From: Globobulimina sp.
Taxonomy: Eukaryota; Foraminifera; Rotaliida
Assembly: GCA_003354225.1 (NCBI GenBank)
Contig: PIVH01000301.1
Location: forward strand, 1 to 6,366
Reading direction: 5' to 3'
DNA: 6,366 bases
Part shown: piece after piece, positions 1 to 5,552 of the stretch
Layout of the letters: each line of letters opens with the position of its first letter
How positions within the stretch are numbered: position 1 is the stretch's first letter
The notes under the pieces: model-generated
Seen by the model: only the letters and a program-made list of their open reading frames with translations
What the model was told of the DNA's origin: nothing
The model's database searches: none
Position numbers and translations under genes: made by a program

Positions 1-29
1 TTTCAAGTATGAGAGAGTTTGAATAACTT

Positions 30-35
30 TTTATT
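30..35 (-). terminator. possible poly(A) signal AATAAA after YR
   Basis: A minus-strand AATAAA lies about 380 nt after the YR stop, in the sense-strand context TTTAAATAAAAAG. It would suit the 3' end of a YR or full-length transcript, but the hexamer is expected by chance in such AT-rich sequence. Confidence 0.25.
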
Positions 36-202
36 TAAACGAGCTAACGGGAGAAAGGAATTGTAATTTAAATTAAAATTAATTTGGAATAATGTTATTA
101 TGTTTGAAAGAAACAACAAATTGAAAACAATAATAACATATATATATAACCCGTTTCCCGTAGGCTCAAATTTGGTGTTTTAAAGTTATTCGTTGCCGCA
201 AA

Positions 203-233
203 GAATAAATGTAAACAAAGGAATAAATGTAAA
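203..233. repeat. short direct repeat GAATAAATGTAAA, two copies
   Basis: GAATAAATGTAAA occurs at 203-215 and again at 221-233, 18 nt apart start to start. A third partial copy of the end (AATGTAAGG) follows. This is too short to be called a terminal repeat; slippage or a protein-binding pair are both possible. Confidence 0.5.
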
Positions 234-413
234 TGTAAGGAATGGAATGCGAGAACGAAAGACAAAATTTGAAAAACATATAAGATAACTATAGAAAGAG
301 GAAAAAAGAGAAAGTGTGTGTCAAGTTTTTTTGTTTTCTTTTCTTAAATTCGGAGAGTCAGTCACAACACAAAAGAATGGCAACTTTAGAGAGAAAGGAA
401 GAAGACAGAGAGA

Positions 414-1625
414 TTAAAGCCATGTATATTCATAATTTGATGCCCATGGATCAAGAACTTCGGTGGTAATATGGAAAGAAGTCAAAGGAGGGGCATTTGG
501 ACGCTCCTCAGAACCATGGATCAATTCAAAGATAAAAATGCGAAAATCATCTTCACGATAACGCATATATCGCATACATACATGGGGTAAATTCGATGGT
601 TTCCAGCCGACAAACTTCAACAATTTTGGCTGTGGAATCAACTGCATATTGGACAATGTGGCACCGCCAATACGAAAGGAATAAGCGGTGAAACGTGGAA
701 TGTCGCATTGCGGGGAATTGGAGATGATGGCAATTTTCTTTGCAATTTTGGATAAATGGGCAGTAGTTAACGAAGTACCATTGGAATATCTAAAGACATA
801 GTCATTTGGACCGGTGACATAATCATTGGATCGATGACAACGATCAAGAAACACAGAGAGCAAAAGATATGGATCAATGACAGAGCATGGACAAACTATG
901 GAGGTGCCTGGGATAAATTTGTTGCCACATTTGGAGGATCCGACAAATATGCGTTTATAAATTTTTTTGGATGATTGGTTTTTGAAGGACGCAATGGATA
1001 AAATGAAGTAATACTCCTTGCGATTTAAAGTATGGTCTTTGATTAATTGGATATGTTTGAATCGGAGGCCCTTTTTCTGACAACTCCGAGTGCCGCGGAG
1101 TAACTCGCCAGGACGGGGCATGGTGCAAAAGTACAATTGGGCCAACAGGACATGCAACAAATTATTAATATTGATGGTAAGGAGATGTTTGGCGTAGGCT
1201 TTATAATGCATTGTATAGGCAATAATTTGATTCAATTGGAATGGTAAACGCGTATCGGATTCCTCGGCATATTGTTTTCGGAGATCCTTCTTAAAGCGAC
1301 GATAGTCGCCATTGGTTTTATAGTCAGGTGAATAACCTTTCAACTCACAAATCCAAGTTAAAGTTGACTGCCACGTACAAATGGATTTGATATTGCCAGC
1401 TTGGAGCGTACGTTCGGAGATCCAATACATGGCAACCAATGGATCGAGCGGCATAAGAAAAGGATCTTCGTCCATCATAATACAATATTTGGCAAAATGT
1501 CGTAAACTTGAGACATAATGTTCCTTTGTAGATAATTCTTTATTTGAAAGAATTACTTTATTGATATGGTTTGCATTTTTCTTGTCTTTTCTGGCCATGC
1601 GATTGTTATTCAACCGCACACACAT
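414..1625 (-). CDS. tyrosine recombinase (YR integrase) of a DIRS-order element
   Basis: Inserts the DNA copy of the element, probably a circle, by site-specific-type recombination without a DDE integrase. The 403-residue frame has a real ATG at 1625; a second ATG at residue 10 (MARKDKK) has G at +4 and could also be used. The N-terminal 120 residues fit a SAM-like DNA-binding domain (STKEHYVSSLRHFAKYC, then WQSTLTWICELKGYSP). The catalytic domain shows R171 in MPRPGELLRG, a likely catalytic lysine in SFKNQSSKK, R318 in YSFRIGGATLSN, W341 in FVGWKPSN, and the presumed nucleophile Y353 in CMRYMRY (Y356 is an alternative). SFRIGGAT is strongly typical of YR retroelement recombinases, but the histidine usual three residues before R318 is Y315. 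The frame is intact, and length is normal for the family. It is last in the module, after a 430-nt gap with its own possible leader motif, so it may be expressed from a separate transcript. Confidence 0.92.
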   Translation of the reverse strand: MCVRLNNNRMARKDKKNANHINKVILSNKELSTKEHYVSSLRHFAKYCIMMDEDPFLMPLDPLVAMYWISERTLQAGNIKSICTWQSTLTWICELKGYSPDYKTNGDYRRFKKDLRKQYAEESDTRLPFQLNQIIAYTMHYKAYAKHLLTININNLLHVLLAQLYFCTMPRPGELLRGTRSCQKKGLRFKHIQLIKDHTLNRKEYYFILSIASFKNQSSKKIYKRIFVGSSKCGNKFIPGTSIVCPCSVIDPYLLLSVFLDRCHRSNDYVTGPNDYVFRYSNGTSLTTAHLSKIAKKIAIISNSPQCDIPRFTAYSFRIGGATLSNMQLIPQPKLLKFVGWKPSNLPHVCMRYMRYREDDFRIFIFELIHGSEERPNAPPLTSFHITTEVLDPWASNYEYTWL

Positions 1626-1637
1626 ATAATCTGAATA

Positions 1638-1657
1638 TGTATAAAAGTTGTATACAA
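1638..1657 (-). promoter_or_regulatory. 20-nt block shared with the gag start, upstream of YR
   Basis: The minus-strand block TTGTATACAACTTTTATACA ends 12 nt before the YR ATG. It differs from the block at the gag start at only two positions (T to C, and G to A, the latter turning the gag ATG into ATA). It starts with the perfect palindrome TTGTATACAA. Its position before a second gene of the same element suggests a shared promoter or leader element, possibly driving YR separately from gag-RT. Function is inferred from position and repetition only. Confidence 0.4.
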
Positions 1658-1938
1658 TTTAGAACACTCTGAAAAGTGCGGTCAGTGTTTCCACAAATCA
1701 AACAAAATGAAAGGAGAGTTGAAATAAAGGAAAAGACAAACAGTTTTTACTTGTCCTCAATTATGTATACAAAGAGGGAAAGAAAGCTGACCATAAAAAT
1801 TATTGACGGCTGGCCTTCCCGAAATTGAGAGGGTTTAAGGTCAGTTTCAGCCAATTTAGAACTGCATAACGACAGCAGAAGACAACAGGAATTTAAAAGT
1901 TACACAGAAGAGAGAGAAGTTTTTTTCAGACTTCAAAG

Positions 1939-1944
1939 TTTATT
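1939..1944 (-). terminator. possible poly(A) signal AATAAA after RT/RNase H
   Basis: A minus-strand AATAAA lies about 115 nt beyond the RT stop codon, in AT-rich sequence before a CT tract. If used, it would end a gag-RT transcript before the YR. The hexamer is common by chance in AT-rich DNA, so this is only a candidate. Confidence 0.25.
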
Positions 1945-2056
1945 TTGCATCAAAGTTTTGAATGTAGGAGGAGAGAGAGAGGAGAGGAAGCAATTGCAAA
2001 TTGGGTGAAATTGAATAAGTTGTAAGGAATTTGTGTCGAAATTGGTTTGGAAACGC

Positions 2057-3990
2057 TTAGTAATCCATATAGAATGGATATGGTGAATGGTGACGTTGGC
2101 GTATTGGCAGACGAAGCCAAGTCACAAATTTCTTATATTCATCCATGTCGCGTTGATGAAATTGTGTTTTTGATTCCATAAATGAGAAATCAGAGAAATA
2201 GGACGGTGATACTTCAGTTAAATGGAGATTATATTGGGAATGCAAGCGATTGAAAGCAGGCATATCATATCGAGAGAGTAAATCAGCAAAGTCATTAAAT
2301 TCGGATGGAATCCATTCGAAGAATATATAGATTTTATATTTGATTAACAACAAACATAATTCGTAAATAAACATCATCACTGAATAGCGACTGGACCATT
2401 TTCGCGTCATTGCATAAAAGCAAATGGAATTATCAATATATAAATGGACAGATTTACCAGTTAAGACATGTTTGTATGTCTCAACCAAAGAAAGGACACA
2501 GTGAGCCTCCTTTTGATGGATCTTCCACTGTAAATGCTGTTGTCTGAATTTATATTTAGCAAACACAGAATCAACGACAAAGCCAGCGCCCATATTGCAG
2601 GCATCTGAGGCCGCATAGATATTTATGGAGGGTTTTTGGATCAAATTCATTATAGGAACAGAGCGAAGATAAAATGCATATTTTAACCAGAATTTGAGGT
2701 CATTTATGATCGAAAGCGGGAGGATTATCCAATCAGATTTACGTATGACACCATTGCGGATATTCTGATGGATATAATACATGGAATTGTAAACCAAGGC
2801 CTTCGTATTGGGGTTCAACTGACTCCAATGCATAATTTTGCCAGTCAAGGATTCCAAGGCCCGACCAGACACAACGCGATATTGGATAACCCAAGTTATG
2901 AACTTCTTTAATTGGAGGAAAGCTTTATGTGGAATCTGCGCAGTTTGATCACGAAGGTTCCATTGGACACCGTGGACAATGGATTCCTGGCAGGAATGGA
3001 CAGATTTGCCGTGAGAAATGGTGACATTTAACTCTTTGAATAAATCATCAAAGATAGCTTCCATTAATTGGCAATCTTGTTTGGTATTGGCAGCCATGGT
3101 GAAATCATCAACATGGACACGGATAGAATTTAATAAATGGGGATATTTATCGGCTAATTTGCAATTATTGACGATCCAAATAAGCAAAGTGGCAAAATAT
3201 TGACAGTTTGCAGGAGCAGACGATACGCCATAAGGCTGCTTTCTGTCTCTAAAGCGGAGGCCAAAGAGGGAATAACCGAGGAAATTGGAATCGATCTCAG
3301 GCAAACCGATTTGCCTAAAAAAGTCAGCCAAATCACGTAAGGCAAAATATTTCTTATCATGGAGCAATTTGGCATAATCCTTCAAATTTGGGAGATCTTT
3401 CATGGCACATTTTTCTTTACGAATCCATTGGTTGATAGCGGTGGTATTTATTGTATGGAAGGAGCCATTGCGAATCACTCGGACTTTCGTATAAAACCCC
3501 AAATGATCTTTCTTGGGGACACAAAAGATCATAATTACATAATGAGGATCATGGTTAATAGGTTCAATTTGGCCGTTTTCACATTCGGCAACAATTTTAT
3601 CGACGATGGCAATTGCTTCATTTATGGAATTTGCTCTGTTATAAATATATTGAGATAAATTGGACGGATTCTCCTTTTTATTGAACGTTTTCAACCAAAG
3701 CGGGAAACCGTTTTTGATAAATTGTAACTCGACTTTCCCATTTTTCTTTGTTTTCAAATATTTTTCGAAGGCGGCAATATTTAAAGAATTCTTATATTTC
3801 GAACCTTCGCTGTGTAGGGTCTGTAACCGAGCGACTTTGGTGGCGAGTTCCGGAGATATTTCTAATACAATATAACAGAGGCAATGTACAGAAAGAGAAA
3901 CGTTTCTGATAAGTTGCGGTATACACAAAGGGAGACCGAAGTTAAAGGGACAGTGAATCTGCAAAGTTTGATTCAATTTTGAAGGAGAAA
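2057..3990 (-). CDS. reverse transcriptase / RNase H of a YR retrotransposon
   Basis: Copies element RNA into DNA and removes RNA from the hybrid. Numbering from the TTG codon at 3976 (residue 1): RT motifs are VPKKD at 153-157 with RVIRNGS at 166-172, the first catalytic aspartate D215 in LRDLADFFRQIGL, QPYGVSSAPANCQYF at 247-261, and HVDDF with D290 and D291. RNase H follows: D458 (AASDAC), E490 (QKEAHCVL), D515 (YIDNS) and D565 (NDFADLLSR). About 70 unassigned residues end the protein; there is no methyltransferase domain. The frame has no ATG before residue 149, inside the first RT motif, so translation from its own start would lose the leading region. The likely entry is a splice acceptor at 3991, making a Gag-RT fusion; frameshift or bypass is a less supported alternative. 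The YxDD box has His in place of Tyr. No stops or frame breaks were seen. The domain call is very secure; the 5' limit is inferred. Confidence 0.93.
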
Positions 3991-4343
3991 CTGGAGAAAA
4001 ATTGAAATTGAAAAATTAAATAAGTTAATGCGAGCAGACTTTGGCTCAACACATAAGTTTGACCAATACATATAAATACAACATAGAAAAGTCAACACAG
4101 CACAAGAAATTGTTTGTGACTGAGAAAACTATAAAATTGGTAGTTTCGAACGATTGAATGTGATAAAAATATATAAAAAAACCCATTCCCAAATAAATTG
4201 ACAGTAATAATGGTATATAATGTGACCAAAACATAAAATATAATGTGATACATATTATGAATAAAATTAATTTGAAAGAGATTAATATTGAATTTAAGAT
4301 GATTTTGAGGCCAATTCACAATTACATAATGGATGCTTTTCAC
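3991..4343 (-). other. candidate intron joining gag to the RT frame
   Basis: The gap between gag and RT ends at 3991 in TTTTTCAATTTCAATTTTTCTCCAG read on the minus strand in overlapping parts: a long pyrimidine-rich tract with CAG, preceded about 35 nt upstream by TTAAC, which could be a branch point. The exon after it is in RT frame when entered in phase 1. Donors available in gag are CAG|GTGAAA (4343), TAT|GTAATT (4325) and ATT|GTGAAT (4319), all in phase 1. The coordinates given use the donor closest to consensus; that choice would remove the second half of the zinc knuckle, while the 4325 donor would keep more of it. No minus-strand AATAAA occurs in this gap, which fits read-through transcription. 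The intron sequence itself contains stops in every frame and no recognisable gene. Confidence 0.45.
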
Positions 4344-5352
4344 CTGAATGTAATACACATTCATGTTTCTTGGGACAATCATCACCTTTTCTACATTCCC
4401 CAGTGGCGTTATAGAAAGCACATTTATCGCTTTTCCTAAAATCAAAAGACGTACCTGAGTCGCGCAATAAATGTGTGATTTTCTTCGAATTTAATATCAT
4501 CGGATTTCCTTGCCAGCGTTGGGCAAAATTCTCATGATGTGGACGATCATTCGGCGTCGGATTGGACGCTCTGTCATGATTTTTATTCCTCCGATTGTTA
4601 TATGGCTTCTTTTTATCAAATTGCTTCTTTTCTTTTGGTTTCTTAGGTTTCTCGGAAAAATGCACGTCGTCGGGCTTGAACGAGGAAAAATTGTCAGATA
4701 AGAACGAGATAAACGACATATTCGAGTTGCGACAGTTCGTATTTTGGAGCCAATTTGAGGAGAATGTGGAGTATAATGATTTGTTTTGATTGATGGCAAT
4801 TTGGACGCCTTTTTGGAACCAAATCCATAAATCTTGTGGTTGAAAGGATAAATCTTTCATTAATGGATGCAATAAATTGATTGTTTTATTTAAATCAAAG
4901 CTTTTATAATCCAAATAAACGCGAATTTCACGGTATAATAATTGCTGTGTTTCTGAATTTGGTAATAATTTATTTAAACGCGAGGATAAATCAAAAATAA
5001 AATCACGCACAAAATTGAGTGTATGAATAAGATTCCACTTTGATTTGAACAGCGAGGTTAATTCCGAGGTTGGTGATAATTTATCAATGTATTTCATTGA
5101 TTTGTTCGCATATTTACAAATCCGATATGTCAATGCAATGAAGGAAAAGTTAGGTTGAACGACGCCATTAATAAATTTAATAATTTGTATGTAACATAAT
5201 ATAATGTCAGACTGCTTGATTGATGATTGCAATTTGGCGGAATTGGACGGAGCATTTAAATTTAATATTTGTTTGAGAGTGATAGGATCTATTAATTGGT
5301 GGTCAAATTTGTATAAAAAATTGTGTTTCTCATTGAAAAGTTGGGTTTGCAT
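4294..5352 (-). CDS. gag: Gag-like protein with CCCH zinc knuckle
   Basis: A 352-residue frame starting at the ATG at 5352; the open frame extends a little further but only through a TTG codon, and no good splice acceptor precedes the ATG. Residues 1 to about 230 are leucine- and asparagine-rich, probably helical, and suit a capsid-like region. Residues about 234-261 are very basic (KPKKPKEKK, then NNRRNKNHDR), suiting RNA binding. The C-terminus carries C311-x8-C320-x5-C326-x3-H330, then C332, H340, C343 and C345. This follows the CCCH finger plus HxC...G..HP...C pattern of many DIRS/Ngaro Gag proteins. Expected role: binding and packaging element RNA in particles. The stop follows the finger by only a few residues, and three GT dinucleotides near the end (4343, 4325, 4319) all lie in phase 1, matching the acceptor at 3991, so this frame may be spliced onto RT. 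The sequence does not show whether it is also joined to the 5' ORF. Confidence 0.75.
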   Translation of the reverse strand: MQTQLFNEKHNFLYKFDHQLIDPITLKQILNLNAPSNSAKLQSSIKQSDIILCYIQIIKFINGVVQPNFSFIALTYRICKYANKSMKYIDKLSPTSELTSLFKSKWNLIHTLNFVRDFIFDLSSRLNKLLPNSETQQLLYREIRVYLDYKSFDLNKTINLLHPLMKDLSFQPQDLWIWFQKGVQIAINQNKSLYSTFSSNWLQNTNCRNSNMSFISFLSDNFSSFKPDDVHFSEKPKKPKEKKQFDKKKPYNNRRNKNHDRASNPTPNDRPHHENFAQRWQGNPMILNSKKITHLLRDSGTSFDFRKSDKCAFYNATGECRKGDDCPKKHECVLHSGEKHPLCNCELASKSS

Positions 5353-5367
5353 AAAAATTGTATACAA
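5348..5367 (-). promoter_or_regulatory. 20-nt block shared with the YR leader, at the gag start
   Basis: The minus-strand block TTGTATACAATTTTTATGCA starts 15 nt before the first gag ATG and includes it. It matches 18 of 20 positions of the block at 1657-1638 before the YR start. It begins with the perfect 10-nt palindrome TTGTATACAA. The two copies fall in different reading frames, so shared coding ancestry does not explain them. A promoter, initiator or RNA leader element is a reasonable inference; the function is unknown. Confidence 0.4.
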
Positions 5368-5552
5368 ATTGAAACGTTTGGAGAGAAATAAAAACGTACA
5401 GAAAAGGGTAGTTACAGATCACAACTCCATTTTTTCGAAGTACGAAGGAGAGCAAAAAAGACAGAAAAGACATAAATTTTCGTGGTATCAATAGAAAGAA
5501 GGGGTCAATCCAAGCAAACTAAAGAAGAAAAAGAATGACTTACAATGAGATT

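Larger units (their letters stand above)
1..413 (-). other. 3' non-coding region after YR
   Basis: No gene is seen. The region is AT-rich and, on the sense (minus) strand, rich in CT tracts just after the YR stop. It holds a 13-nt direct repeat, an AT run near 137-148, the small repeat CCCGTTTCCCGT at 150-161, and a possible poly(A) signal near its far end. In Ngaro-type elements this is where parts of the split direct repeats would be expected, but their partners lie outside the window or were not found. Confidence 0.5.
1626..2056 (-). other. non-coding gap between RT/RNase H and YR, pyrimidine-rich on the sense strand
   Basis: No gene is seen; every minus-strand frame is interrupted. The RT frame continues in phase for 38 codons after its TAA stop before meeting another TAA, with no domain recognised. 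The sense strand has long CT tracts near 1990-1965 and 1920-1907, TGTATACA at 1771-1764, several possible splice acceptors (for example ATATTCAG at about 1631), and a possible poly(A) signal. It may contain the 3' end of a gag-RT transcript and the promoter or leader of the YR, or be a long intron linking the two; the sequence does not settle this. Confidence 0.6.

Noticed and set aside
137-148. TATATATATA run as a TATA box
   Set aside because: It lies downstream of YR in the element direction with no plus-strand gene to serve, and such runs are common in AT-rich DNA.
444-524. CCATGGATCAA repeated at 444-454 and 514-524
   Set aside because: Both copies are inside the YR coding sequence in different frames, are only 11 nt long, and have no wider similarity; chance is likely.
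1786-1851. Possible hairpin from AGCTGACC and GGTCAG in the RT-YR gap
   Set aside because: Only about six paired bases across a loop of roughly 45 nt; not convincing as a structure.
2057-2270. Methyltransferase domain in the RT C-terminal tail, as in DIRS1-type elements
   Set aside because: Only about 70 residues follow the RNase H and no DPPY-type or other methyltransferase motif is present.
3018-3875. Several plus-strand ORFs opposite RT
   Set aside because: They are antisense shadows of the RT/RNase H frame, which has clear motifs; none shows a domain.
4046-4234. Small hydrophobic 62-residue ORF with an ATG in the gag-RT gap
   Set aside because: It lies inside the likely intron, has no recognisable motif, and its Phe/Tyr/Leu-rich composition is what AT-rich non-coding DNA gives by chance.
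4497-4799. Minus-strand 100-residue Arg/Ser-rich ORF
   Set aside because: It is an out-of-frame reading of the basic region of gag; the gag frame has the zinc finger and is far longer.
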